From: Nereocystis luetkeana
Lineage: Eukaryota > Sar > Phaeophyceae > Laminariales > Laminariaceae
Assembly: GCA_031213475.1 (NCBI GenBank)
Contig: JARUPZ010000035.1
Location: 3,090,953-3,154,952, forward strand
Length of the DNA stretch: 64,000 nucleotides
Reading direction: 5' to 3'
Positions 22,170 through 33,000 of the stretch are shown here, piece by piece. Position numbers and translations under genes: made by a program. The number at the start of each line of letters is the position of its first letter. Position 1 is the stretch's first letter. A model generated the notes under the pieces. It was not told the DNA's origin. It saw only the letters and a program-made list of their open reading frames with translations, and did not search any database.

Positions 22170-23438
22170 TAGAGGTAGGACCCTGATTTCAATTACCCGG
22201 GTACCCGGCGGGTATACCCGTCAGGGTCCTACCCGTTTGGCGGGTAGGGTCCGAGCTCCTTACCCGCGGGTAGTCGGAGCCTGAAGGGTAATTGGGTCGT
22301 CGGGTACCGGGTACCCGGGTACCTGCGGGTTTTCGGGTACCCGCGGGTAATTGGTATTCCCGGTTCATTATGCCTGTACAATCTCTGTAGGAAACCCTTT
22401 CAAAACACGCACTCTCACAAGCCAGGCACACAAACCATCAACTAGCTACATTCAACGCTCAAGGGAACGCCCACCGCACACGGCAATATCGTCACACGGC
22501 ACCAGCTGTGCACAATGAGCCAAGAGGCGAGCGATGCTTACGCGGTCTCTCAGGAAACTGAATTGCTGGCGGGGGGCGATCTTTTCTGAGATTCCTGCCG
22601 AAAGTTCCAAGCCGCCTGTCTGTGCAAAGTGCAAAGCACCCTCGAAAGCGATGCAGACAGCAGCACAGCGACGGCTCTGCAGGCCCCGGCTCTGACAGCA
22701 GCAGCAGTGGAGAGTCGTATCGGAGTGTGCTTTTGTGATGCTTGCCCCTGGCCCCTCCTGAGTTCAGGGGTGTAGGTGTGGGTAGCCGCTTCTTCGCGAG
22801 CAACCATGTACTCGTTTTTTTTATGCTATTTGTTTTCTATCCGTCCGCGATTCCTTCGATTTTCGAGCGCAGGCGGTCGTTGATATGTTATCGACGGTAC
22901 AGGTAGTTCGGCATTACTATGCTACGATACAACGGATTGTCAGTCAGCGTTACACGATCAATTATCTTGCTGACATAGTAGTGCTACTTTCCGATGCCTG
23001 CCACGTAGCAGTGGGTCGAAAAATGAAAAATGGCCACAGCAGTCTTATAAGCGGGAGACCGTCAACCATCTCGATCGTACATATTCTCACACTTTCCGCG
23101 GATTCAAACCCAAAATATCACGCCAGCGCAATGAAGTAATACACGACACGGCAACTTTAGGCGGCTTGTGTATCGAATCAATCATACAAACTGTTCGTAC
23201 TCCTCGTTTCGGCAAGAACACAGTACTGCACACTATCCTCCACTTAAATTTCATTCTTTGGGCACTGAAATTATTTGAAAAAATCAAAAATTTGGCCGGG
23301 TACCCGGTACCCGGCAAAAAACGGGTACCCGGGTACCCGGTCGTCAAAAAGGCATTACCCGGCGGGTAGGGTAGGGTCCGGGCTCCAAAATTTGGCGGGT
23401 ACCCGTTTTTGGCGGGTACCCGCAGGGTCCTACCTCTA
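22170..23438. mobile_element. Complete non-autonomous hAT element (GGGTACCC family)
   Basis: A 1,269-bp element with perfect 16-bp terminal inverted repeats (TAGAGGTAGGACCCTG at 22,170-22,185; its complement at 23,423-23,438). It is flanked by a perfect 8-bp direct repeat CTCCTGGG (22,162-22,169 and 23,439-23,446). An 8-bp duplication and a TIR beginning YARNG are the signature of the hAT superfamily. Both subterminal regions are packed with GGGTACCCG motifs, plausible transposase-binding sites. The interior has no transposase-like ORF, so it needs a transposase from elsewhere. A degenerate relative is at 6,948-7,696. Confidence 0.9.
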
Positions 23439-23521
23439 CTCCTGGGCCTATACTGCTGCAGCGACCTACTGTACCCACCGGGTACAAAGCGAAAAGTGCA
23501 GTACAAAGTGTACACAGCTGG

Positions 23522-23766
23522 GGCAGATCATGATCTGAAGATGATCTAGTTCCTCATCTACTGTTGTGAGATATTGTGCAGGATCTGCATAGCAGTACAG
23601 ACCCAACCCCGGAAATATGTGCTATATACCATGCAGATTGTATCGTTCCCACCCGGCAGCATGAGGCAGACAGATCCTACAGATCAGGAATAGATGATAT
23701 ATCTGCCCTGACAGGTCTAGATCATGAACTGTAGATGATCTGTAGATGACCTGTTCGAGGTGTGCA
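23522..23766. mobile_element. GATCTA-rich MITE copy
   Basis: CAGATCATGATCTGAAGATG ... GTTGTGAGATATTGTGCAGG ... CACCCGGCAGCATGAG ... CTGTTCGAGGTGTGC. The same order of landmarks recurs at 26,104, 28,306, 48,805, 52,682 and 56,116. There is no ORF. Confidence 0.75.
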
Positions 23767-23924
23767 CCGAGTGTCATCATGCTGCGCGCGTGCCGTGCAT
23801 CTGCCTCTGTCGCACGTCGGAGACATCCCCGACCCAGCAAAACCGGGTCTACGTGGTGTGGCCGATTCTGTAGTCGTCCTTCACCTTTGACACTTTTGTT
23901 TATTTTTTCCCCCCTCTGAAGTCC

Positions 23925-24190
23925 GAAGGGGGTCACATATACGGTATAACACACTGGGTGATAAGATAACACACCGCCTCGGACGATTTTCACAAAAGCT
24001 GGGTTTCTCGACAAAGCGGAGGGCGTACTGAATACGACGAGCGATGCGTCCAGAGATGCAACCTTCTCGACGAAATATTTCCAAAGCCACCATTTTTCGT
24101 TGTGTTTGCGTGCTCCCCATGTTTTTGGAGGAAACCGGGTCGAAGTTCGTCCCAGGGTGTGTGTTACCGTGATTATAGTGCACGGTACAC
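23925..24190 (-). mobile_element. GATAACACA-TIR element, inverted copy
   Basis: Homologous in reverse orientation to 28,963-29,205. Shared landmarks include CACTATAATCA, GATAACACACC near one end, TCCTCCAAAAACATGGG-like sequence and ATTTCGTCGAGAAGGTTGCA. Both ends carry related GATAACACA inverted repeats. No full ORF. Confidence 0.7.
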
Positions 24191-24360
24191 TGCTAGGAGG
24201 CTGCTGTTGGAGAGAAAAACAGCATTAGGAGTGGTAGTGGTGATAATGGAGGAGCTCGAGATAGGAAGGGGGTGGTTATGCTTGTGCATCGAGACTGCCG
24301 GAAGACTACTGCCGAGGACAAAAGGACGTTCAAGAGGGGTGTGCGAAAGTTGGAAGTTGA

Positions 24361-24564
24361 GATGCGAGGTTCGCTACGTAGGTTAGCGGTGGTGACTTGG
24401 TTCTTTGGGCTGTGACGCTTTCATATCTTTTACACCATAGGCTTGGTTCGGAGGGACAGGGAAAAATGGCTCCGCTGTTCCTCCAAACCAAGCCCATGGT
24501 CGAAAGTCTCGCGCCCAAAAGAATCAAGCCGCCTCAGCCAACTTATGTAGGAAACCTCGCATCC
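24361..24564. other. Long imperfect hairpin, arms ~95 nt
   Basis: The left arm starts GATGCGAGGTTCGCTACGTA (24,361) and continues to CTTGGTTCGGAGGGACAGGG. The right arm is its imperfect complement and ends AACCTCGCATC (24,564). The loop is only about 10 nt around 24,468. Mismatches and small bulges are spread through the stem, as in microRNA-like precursors, but a dead palindromic transposon is equally possible. Confidence 0.6.
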
Positions 24565-24763
24565 TTACGATAGCTCTACTGTAAAGCGTTATCCGGTGGT
24601 TGGTGTCAGTTAAGTACAGGACACCTAATCCTTGTCATAATGCATTGCTGCAGGTTCAGCGAGCGAACACACCTCATGTAAGACTTACGCCAATGGAAAC
24701 GCGAAGGATCCTTAGTTTGACTTCCGAAGATACCCGTCAAAAAAAAATCAGGTATAGCTTGCG

Positions 24764-24952
24764 ATGAGCGCGATTATTAAAACAGAAAGTTCCAAACTTT
24801 TGGAAAAGCCCGTAAAAAATAATTCTGGGGCCGATGTTAGGTCAAGATCGGCTTCAGAAAAACTCAGACGGATGTTCAGCTCGAAGCGGCGAGATTCCGA
24901 GTCCTCGACAGTCGTCGATCGACAAAACCAGCGACTGTTTAATGATTTCTGA
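24764..24952 (+). CDS. Possible small ORF, 62 codons, unknown
   Basis: The ORF encodes a polar, basic peptide with RSRSASEKLRRMF near residue 26 and a Ser-rich middle, starting at ATG 24,764 in GCGATGAGC and ending TGA at 24,950. It lies in a stretch with no recognised repeat, and its composition is less skewed than the chance ORFs around it. I find no family match, splice sites or promoter. It could be a short gene, an exon, or chance. Confidence 0.2.
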   Translation: MSAIIKTESSKLLEKPVKNNSGADVRSRSASEKLRRMFSSKRRDSESSTVVDRQNQRLFNDF

Positions 24953-26103
24953 ACGGTATGCGCTCGTTAGGGGCTCCGACCCACCCTAGCGTCACCGTAT
25001 TCACACAATGGCGGGTGACATGTGGCCGGAGCCCGGCGTATGATAAAAAATGATTGGCCGCTGGTGCGTACAAAACGGATGAGGAAAATTTTCGATCCGT
25101 CTCGAATGGCAAAAAATAGATGTTTTTTTGTTCGGGAGGATACCGTAGGACGCCGCCGACAAGCTCTCGCCCCCTAGACCATGGATCCACCTGATATCTT
25201 CGAGGCCGTCATCTGTACTCGTTGGCCTTGCCCGACACCAAGCGGGTTGACCGTGGGCTGAGTCTTATGTCGAGATCGAGCGTCTATCGTCGCACGAGCT
25301 GATTTTTATCAACGTGCTGACACTTTGCAACGAGGAAAACAAATTTCGCCGTCTGCAGCCGTTAGAAAAATAGGGGAAAAAAACCGACATGTTTTCCCTT
25401 TTTCCCCACACAGCGGCGGTACAAGGATGTCTTCGGCTGTTCTATACAAAAGCACTGTTTTGAAAGAAAACTTTGGCCGGGTGTTCCCATTGTCATAAGT
25501 CTAAGGTACTGCTGTTGTATTAAGAGTTACCACGTATCTCATAACATCAGCCACCGAAGTTAAGTTGTCCATCTGAATGTTTTCAGTCGCTCGGCCCGAA
25601 GTAAAATTACCACCAGACACCGAAGTCAGTGTAGTAAGCAGCCTCCCTTGGATCTAATCTAGGGTCAGCAGCAGGATACAGGGAAAACTATCCCTTCATC
25701 CCGTGTGCTACCACTGAAGTACCGCTCTCGAGAGAGCGATTAACTACCTGATGTGAATGAACCCTTACGGGGCCCAACCAGGTACAGCGACCTACAACTG
25801 GAAAAGTACGGTCGTATTTCCCTTCTACCTCTGTGGACGGACACGTAAGGACCGTATGGTCTTGATCTTAATATCGAAACGGTCCTTACTTTTCCGGGCA
25901 GAATGGTGTATACGAGGAAGAACGTGCAGCAATACGAGTACAGCATCGTCAGAATTCCGGCGCGGGTGTCGTGCAATCCTCCTTCCTTTTCGCTTCGGAT
26001 ATACACCCCCTAACCACTACCGCCTCTTACCTCCGGCAGCCCGGGCTGCTCGGTGTGGCCAATGCGCTTATCGTCATTTTTGTTTTCAATTGACACTTTG
26101 CCA
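24953..26103. other. Unassigned sequence, no gene recognised
   Basis: No gene is supported. A small palindrome of the GGAAATGTAAGGACC family lies at 25,843-25,907 (CACGTAAGGACCGTATGG facing CGGTCCTTACTTTTCC). Confidence 0.4.
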
Positions 26104-26381
26104 CGCCTCGAACAGATCAGGCAGATCAGATAGATCACCTATCTATCTATCTACAGTAGGTCATTTAGGTCCTCGTCTGCCCTTGTGAGAGGTTGTGCGG
26201 GATCGACATGGTACAGATAAGCTCGGGAAAACACGTGCTACTACGGTAGGTCATGTGGACTATATGGCTTGCCATCTGGCAACATGAGCTATTAATAAAT
26301 AGATCATACGAATCAGAGATGCATCTACCCTGAATGATCTAGATCATCAAGTGGGAATCGATTATCTGTTCGAGGTGTGCA
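26104..26381. mobile_element. GATCTA-rich MITE copy
   Basis: Ends CACGCCTCGAACAGATC and CTGTTCGAGGTGTG form an inverted pair. The interior holds GTTGTGCGGGATCGACATGG and GCCATCTGGCAACATGAGC, as in the other copies. Confidence 0.75.
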
Positions 26382-27060
26382 CGCTTCCACTCCTTGTGAC
26401 CGACGCTGTAATCGTAATTTTCTTGGTCGTTTTCCCTCCCCCGCATCCCCGAAGGGTTAATGCTGCTCGTACTACTTTGTAGCAGCAGGCGTTTTTCCTT
26501 CCTCCTCCCCGCATCCCCTCTTGTTTACCGCCTCTACCGCTTCATTCGCCTTGCGTTTGTGTACAAGTTGGATTGGTGTCATTGGTCTCTGCAGGCGTTT
26601 CTGTTGTAGCGTTCTACGCGAAGGCCTGATGTTTTGTGCTTTCTTGTTTCTGGTGATCGAGAAGCGTGCTGGAAGACTCTCCTAGGAAGGCTTTTTATCT
26701 CCCCCCCCCCTGCCTTTCTAGGCGCCGCGTTGTGGTGTTTTGGAGGCATTTTCTCCTGCTTGACAAGCATGTCACTGCATGGTTTTGCGTTGAATGCCCT
26801 GAAAGGCTGTCTTGTCGTTGTGAGTCCATAAGCACAGGGATTGCTCTTCCTGAAGGCTCCACCACCATCATCACCACTACATACAACCACCTACCACTAC
26901 CACCATTATCACTTCATACCACCACCCCCACAATCACTACCTCTACCGCCACCATCGAAACCATCACCCTACCCCACCGTCACCACTACCGCCATCACTA
27001 CCACCACCACTATTCCTACCCCGACCACGGCGACATACGAAAGGGATAAGATGAACAAAA

Positions 27061-27315
27061 ATGTTTCTACTAGTACCAGGTATGTAATGTATGGAAACAA
27101 CATGGAAACAACGTAGTGAGCGCCCAAAGGAGGTCTCTATTAACCCTTTTAGAACCCCAGTCCCATTTTGGGGACAAACCACTCAAATTTCAAGTAGTTT
27201 GTCCCCTAAACTGGACTCCGGTTCTAAAAGGGTTAAGAGTAGAAACGGTCCGTCCCGAAAGGTATGCGTGGTCGTTGGTGAAATTAAGGCAAGCAACAAA
27301 TGAGTACGCCCCCCT
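27061..27315 (+). mobile_element. LINE 3' end interrupted by a TTAA MITE
   Basis: The LINE 3' untranslated sequence (ACCAGGTATGTAATGTATGG, ACAACGTAGTGAGCGCCCAA, then GGTATGCGTGGTCGTTGGTG and GCAACAAATGAGTACGCCCC) is split after CTCTA by the MITE at 27,140-27,235. The minus-strand copy at 17.5 kb and the copy at 62.1 kb are not interrupted there. Confidence 0.8.
27140..27235. mobile_element. TTAA-flanked MITE inserted in a LINE tail
   Basis: TTAACCCTTTTAGAACCCCA ... GGACTCCGGTTCTAAAAGGG then TTAA. The LINE reads CTCTATTAGGAGTGGGAACGG at 17.54 kb (complement strand). Here the corresponding CTCTATTAA and TTAAGAGTAGAAACGG flank the element, so a TTAA-like target was duplicated. Confidence 0.88.
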
Positions 27316-27462
27316 TACAGTTTTTTCCTAATGCTGTACGACTCTTTTCTCCCCAAGCGTCTTCATGTTTATGGTGTATGGAGGCGTTCTCGCGTGGATA
27401 GCGTTCCACTCGTGTTCTCCTGAAATGTCCATACCAATATGCGTGATATACCGCACCACTCT

Positions 27463-27840
27463 GTCCGGAAATGTAAGGACCATTTGGGTGTTCATGGTAT
27501 ACAACCCCTTTGGGCCGCGAGATAGCGACCTACACAATGGTTGGTTCTATCAATTGTCCACGAGCAGCGTGAACGCCCAGCACTACAGGTGGATCGTATC
27601 GCGACCGTGCCATACGACTCCTTGCATTGTTGTATCTCGAACATCAAATCGCGTAATCCCCCAGTTACTGTTCACGCAAGTAACCGTAGCTGTGATCGTC
27701 AAAAAAAATGTTTCGTCAAGTTTCTCTCTCTGATTGAAGTCCCCAGAGGGTTTATAGGGCCTGTCTAATGGAAAGACATGTTTTCCAGATTTTTCAGATT
27801 TGTGAAATCTGTATCAAGATACGGAGGGCGGCTTTCTGTC
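27463..27840. other. Unassigned sequence with half of a GGAAATGTAAGGACC palindrome
   Basis: Begins with CCGGAAATGTAAGGACCATT, one arm of the palindromic family. The rest has no recognised gene or repeat. Confidence 0.4.
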
Positions 27841-28016
27841 ACAAGCGTGGATATGTAGCAGAGGGTGAAATATCAGGAACGCTTACGTAGCAGTTCAACA
27901 CTTGGAAAATAAGAAATGAAAAGGAAAATCTGGAGCATGAAAAAAAATGCAGCGCAAAAAATGTTGAAATTCTGAAAAGTCCGGGGAGGGGGAAAGCTGT
28001 CCGATTCGAACGGCCC

Positions 28017-28158
28017 TTAACCCGTTTAGGACCGCAGTCCCGTTTTGGGCGCAAACTACTTGGAATTTGAGTGGATTGTCCCCAAACGGTGCTTATATTT
28101 ACGGACAAATGGTTACTACTCTGGGTGGGAATATAAGGAGCGTTTATACCTAAATATG
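28017..28158. repeat. Fusion of a MITE half with another palindromic repeat
   Basis: The left two thirds of a TTAA-type MITE (TTAACCCGTTTAGGACCGCA ... GATTGTCCCCAAACGG) runs directly into the GCTTATATTTACGGAC ... GGGAATATAAGGAGCG palindrome of the 21,298 family. The MITE's right arm is missing. Confidence 0.6.
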
Positions 28159-28305
28159 AAGACCCAACGGTCTTTAAATTGGCAGGCACCCAGAGTGGTA
28201 CCTGGTATGTATTAACCCCTGTATGATAGCACTGCTGCACCCACGCTTTCGGGGGATAAGCAATTTGGCTTTTGACTGGGACATTATTTGTAGCAGTATG
28301 TTCTC

Positions 28306-28571
28306 ACACCTCGGACAGACCAGATATATTATTCCCACGGTTCATGATCTAGGTCTTTTCGGGTAGATGTATTCTTTATCTGTATGATCTGTATGATCTG
28401 GCTTACGTTACCGGGTGGGGACCGTAAATATGCTCGATACTACCCTGTAGCACATGTTTTCCTGGGCTGAGTCTGTACTCCGCAGATCCTGCACAACCTC
28501 TCACAACGGCAGGTGAGGAGCTAGATCGTCTACAGATAGATCATGATCTATCTGATCCATCTGAGGTGTGA
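28306..28571. mobile_element. GATCTA-rich MITE copy, inverted
   Basis: Bounded by CACACCTCGGACAG and CTGAGGTGTG. Internal landmarks (CACATGTTTTCCTGGGCTGA, CTGCACAACCTCTCACAACG) are the reverse complement of those in the 23.5-kb copy. Confidence 0.75.
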
Positions 28572-28649
28572 AAGGTTCACGTAACTACAGCAACAGTATG
28601 AAAGTCGTATGTAGAAACCCGCATCATGCGTCTACGAAGGTTCTTCATG

Positions 28650-29425
28650 CACACCCATTGGGTTATCTGCATCTGCTGTGTACATCCATCGCGTTATTTA
28701 CATTGACGTCAACCGCGTTGTTGTACATTTACTATTAATGATACATCGCATTACTTCCGTGTACGCCCATCTGGGTGCAGCTACGTCTACTTTTATCGCG
28801 CTATCTACTCATGCATCCGTTGGGTTTTCAACGTCTATAACCATCTTGTTGTCTGCTTCGTCATCCATCGCGTTACCTACATACTTGTATAGTCTTTCAT
28901 CGCGTTACCTTCAACTACGTAGTACAGCCATCACGTTATCTACATCTACTACTATACACTATAATCAAGATAACACAACCCCTTGGACGAATTTCAGGCC
29001 CGAAGTTCCTCCAAAACATGGGAGGCTTGCACACACAACGAAAATAGTGGCTTCTGGAAATATTTCGTCGAGAAGGTTGCATCTGTAGACGCATCGTTCG
29101 TCGTATTCAGTATGCCCCCCCCCCCCCCGTTGTCGAGGAACCCAGCTTTGAAAGTCATCCGAGGGGGTGTGTTATCTTATCACCCAGTGTGTTACAGTAG
29201 TATGTACATTTATCGCGTTGTTTACGTCAATCGCGTTATCTTATAATATACACCCATGACGCTATCTGCAGTAGATCTACGTTTATTCCATTTTCTGCGT
29301 CTACATCCTCCGCGTGGTGTACACCCGCTGATACATCCGTCTACACCTACTGATACACCCGTCGCTCTATCTATACACCTGCTGATACATACATATGTCG
29401 CGATATCTACACCTAGCACGAAAGC
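28650..29425. repeat. Degenerate CATCGCGTTATCTACAT array
   Basis: A long run of imperfect units resembling CATCGCGTTATCTACAT with variable spacers, interrupted at 28,963-29,205 by a GATAACACA-TIR element. The 136-codon ORF over it is a product of the repeat. Confidence 0.65.
28963..29205 (+). mobile_element. GATAACACA-TIR element, plus copy
   Basis: The left end AGATAACACAACCCCTTGGA and the right end TCCGAGGGGGTGTGTTATCT form inverted repeats of about 20 bp. A C run lies at 29,117-29,128. The inverted relative is at 23,925-24,190. Confidence 0.7.
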
Positions 29426-29937
29426 GGTTGTTGTGCGCATGCATGTGCAAGCATCGTGTTTGCCGTTGGGCGGCACCTCTCCTGGCCGCGTGTACGAGCA
29501 CGTCACTCCGCTTTAGTCACAAGGCACGCGTTTGACGAGCACGTCACTCCTCCTTACTCGCAAGGCGCGCGTTTGAACCGCAGCAATGGTTCCTAGCCTC
29601 CAGGCCTATCATCACCAACAGCAGGCGATGTCGTGCCCTCCGCTCGTGCGCTTTTTTTTCACTCTCGAAGCTGCCTGCGCACCTGAAGCTGATAACGCAG
29701 GAACGAACACTACGCTTGCTTCCCGTATTGATAATGCTATACAGTGATCCCCACATGGGAACTCGGGGATGTACCTCGAGTGTCCCCTGACGGCACGTGT
29801 TGCCGGAAATCGGCGCCTTCCGTCGCTGCGAGGTTCATGAGTAAATTCCGTCGGTCACAATCGAAGTTGCAATTTTAGTGCTTCGTACTGATTATGTCAC
29901 ACTTTTTTACTGCTTTTGTCCGTCCTGTGTTATGAAG

Positions 29938-30027
29938 GCGGCGATCGAGGAGCAGGTCCAGAAGTCCCCCCAGCAGCGCCAGCAGCAGTAGCGGACGCAG
30001 CCGGAGCCGGAGCACTCGCAGCAGCAG
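29938..30027 (+). CDS. SR-like gene, exon A (RS domain)
   Basis: Follows a pyrimidine-rich tract and ATGAAG acceptor; in this frame a TGA at 29,933-29,935 precedes it, so splicing is required. Encodes RRSRSRSRSPPSSASSSSGR and RSRSTRSSR. Donor CAG|GTGAGG, phase 2. An upstream exon is required. A weak candidate is 29,586-29,743 (starts ATGGTTCCT, phase 2, poor donor ACA|GTGATC). Confidence 0.65.
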
Positions 30028-33000
30028 GTGAGGTCGTCCCTTACGAAGTATATGAGTTACTGTACACACCTCGGACGGACCACCGACCCCCACGTCATGA
30101 AGCATGATCTACTGGAGATTTTTTTTAATCAGACAGATTCCTGGTCTGCATTAAGATGTATGTATACAGTTGTAGCTCATTTTGCCGAGTGGAAGCTGTG
30201 TCGTCTGGACGATCTAGCGCGTGCTACCTGGGTTCGATCTGTACTCAAACAGATCATGCGCGGTAAGTGTTGACGGCAGGTTAGGACCTAGATGGCTTAG
30301 ATCGTGATCTGGCCCAAATGTGTCACCAATATCATAGTAGTACGTACCCTGGTGGGCGCTTTCGTCGAATGCTAGTTTTTGTGAGGCAAAGTCCTTACGC
30401 TCTCCCACCCCCTCATCACCCGGTTTGTGCTTCCTCTTTGTGTTTCGGCGTTCCTGGACCCTCATGCCACTACAACAACAGTGGACCCTCTGTAGTGTCG
30501 GTTGAGGAGTGGTGCCTGCTGCCCGCTATACGTGGTGCCTGTGGCATCGCTTGGCACAGATGGGGTTAACCAGCGTGGCAGCGTTTGCGGATTAGTGCCG
30601 GTTGCCGCAATACTGCAGGTTTTGTTGGCTGGCGCATACCGGCACTATAGAAATTACCATTGCTGTATTTAACCTCTTTCGTTTGGTTGATAGTCGGCAG
30701 GATTTCACGACTAATAACTACCCTGGTACCAGGTATTCGGTAGGTGCCGCTATGAATGTAGCCAACCAGTTGACTTTAGTCGGCAGCTCGGCTGGCGAAG
30801 CCAGCTGATGGCCAGCCGACTTGAGTCAGACGACCGAAGCGAGCTTCCCGGCCGAGGGGGGGGCGCCCAAACAACACAAAATGTATCCCGTATTCAGCAA
30901 TCCTTCCTACAAGTGTGGAAACCCAATAAGTCGGTTTAGTCGGCACCTCCGGGAACCGACTAACTATTAGTCCGAGTGATATATGGACCAGTTGGCCTCG
31001 AATCAACCCCAAGAAAAAAAAAACTGCGTTTCCCAATTTACATGATTTGTATTCCTCGCTATATGATTTTGATCCATCCATCCACCCGTTTATACCTTGG
31101 TCAAGTGTTTTAGCTTGTTTGCCCTTTCACGACTGGAAAGATGATACCACTTGTATTCCGAGTAGATTTTGTCCTCCGAAACGTAGCTGGAGTCCTAAAA
31201 GAGTCAAGGACGACGATAATGATCTTTCTTCTCTCTGTTTCCCCCTCGCCGTCTCCCCCTGTCGCCTTCTTCCATCTCCCTACTGCCCCCTCTCCCCTGC
31301 CCCCCCCCCCTCCGCCCTATCCTCTCTCTCTCCCCGCCACCCGGGTCGCACGCCCATATTTGTTGAAACCCTTCCATCTCCTCCTCTCCTCCTTTCCCCG
31401 TTTTCTCCTCACCTTCTCCCCCCTCTTCCCCTATCCCCCCCCCCCGCGGCCGCTACGAACGATCCCATTTACTGGTGAAACCTTGCATAAACAAAAAGTA
31501 GGGAGCGCGCAAGGCGAAGGCGACGACGCAGGCGGAGACGAAGCCGGTCGTTATCAAGCTCTTCCTCGGACTCTAGCTCCAGGTATATTGCACGTTGCGT
31601 AGCGGTCGGGTGTACCGTTCGCTTTTTATCGTTCGTTTGTATTTGGGGGCTATCCTGCGGGTGGGACGTTCGGGAGCAACTTTCGTTTGTAAACGTTCGT
31701 TGGTAAATTCAGGGTGTATCGTTCGGGAATAGCGTGCGTTTGTATCGTTTGGGTGTAATGTTTCCGGTGTAGCGTTCGGGTATTGGGTGTTACGCTCCGG
31801 TGGTGCATTCGGGTGTAGCATGGTTTTGGTGTGGTGTGTAACGCCCGTGTGTAGCGAACGTCCCATGGGTCCCGCTTGTTTTGTGGCGTTTGGGTGTAGT
31901 GGTCGTCTGGTTGGTTTTCGTGTGGTGTGTAACGCCCGTATGTAGCGAACGTCCCATGGGTACCGCTTGTTTTGTGGCTTTGGGTGTAGTGCTCGTCTGT
32001 AACGCTCGTGTGTAGCTCTTGTGTATAACGCTTGTGTGTAGCGCAAATGTGTGTCTCACACGTGTGTAACTCTTACGTGTGTAACACTTGTGTGTTACGC
32101 TCGTGTATATGCATGTGTGTAGCGCTCTTGTGCAACCTTAGGGTGTACGTTAGGGTGCAGTATTCAAGTGTAACGCTTGTGTGTAACGCTGCGCGTAGGG
32201 TGTAGCGCTCGTAACGTCGTGTGTAACGTTCGTGTGGCGTGTAACGTTCGTGTGTGACGTTCTTGTGGCGTGTAACGTTTGTATGTAGCGTTTGTGTGTA
32301 ACGCTCGTGTGTAACGCTCGAGTGTATCATTTGTGTGTAGTGTTCGTGTGTAACGCCCGTGTGTAGCGTTGACGTGTGTATCGCGTGTGTGTATCACATC
32401 GCATGTTTGTAGCTCTCATGTGTCACGCTCGTGTGTAGCGCTCGTGCGTAAAACTCGTGGGTGACGCTCGTGTGTAACGCTCGTATGTCACGCTCGTGTT
32501 GTACGAGCTGGGCCAGCCATGAAACGGGCAATCAATCATGGAGTGGTATCTCGTGAACCGCTGCCAATTAGGACTTGAAAATTGGAGGCACTGGCCCTGA
32601 CATATCAGTGCATGCGCAAACAGAAAGGTATATTAAAATTATGACATATTTATGATTCGATTCGAACTCGACGAGATTGCGGCGAAAACTCGAAAACACC
32701 AACTTTTTGCACTAAATTCCAACCAAATTCAGTAATCAGTCGTCGTTCGCGATCAAGGCGAAATTTGGTGGAGACGTTACTGGGGGTACAAGAAGAACAT
32801 CGATATCAGTTTCATTGCCCAAATCGTTGCCCATCACGAGACCAAAAACAGTATTCCATACTTGAATCAAGTGTATCGAGAAAAATGTATTTACCGCGAT
32901 GCAGCGCTCAATTTTGCGATTTTCGGTCTGAAATTTCAACACCGTATTTGTGACGCCCGTGCAAAATTAACTCGTTCCTGGCTTTTTTATTTTTCGTTTT

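Noticed and set aside
31573-32397. Minus-strand ORFs with repeated ERYTRALHTS-like peptides
   Set aside because: They are read-through of the GTGTAACGCTCGT minisatellite; the peptide repeats simply mirror the DNA repeat.
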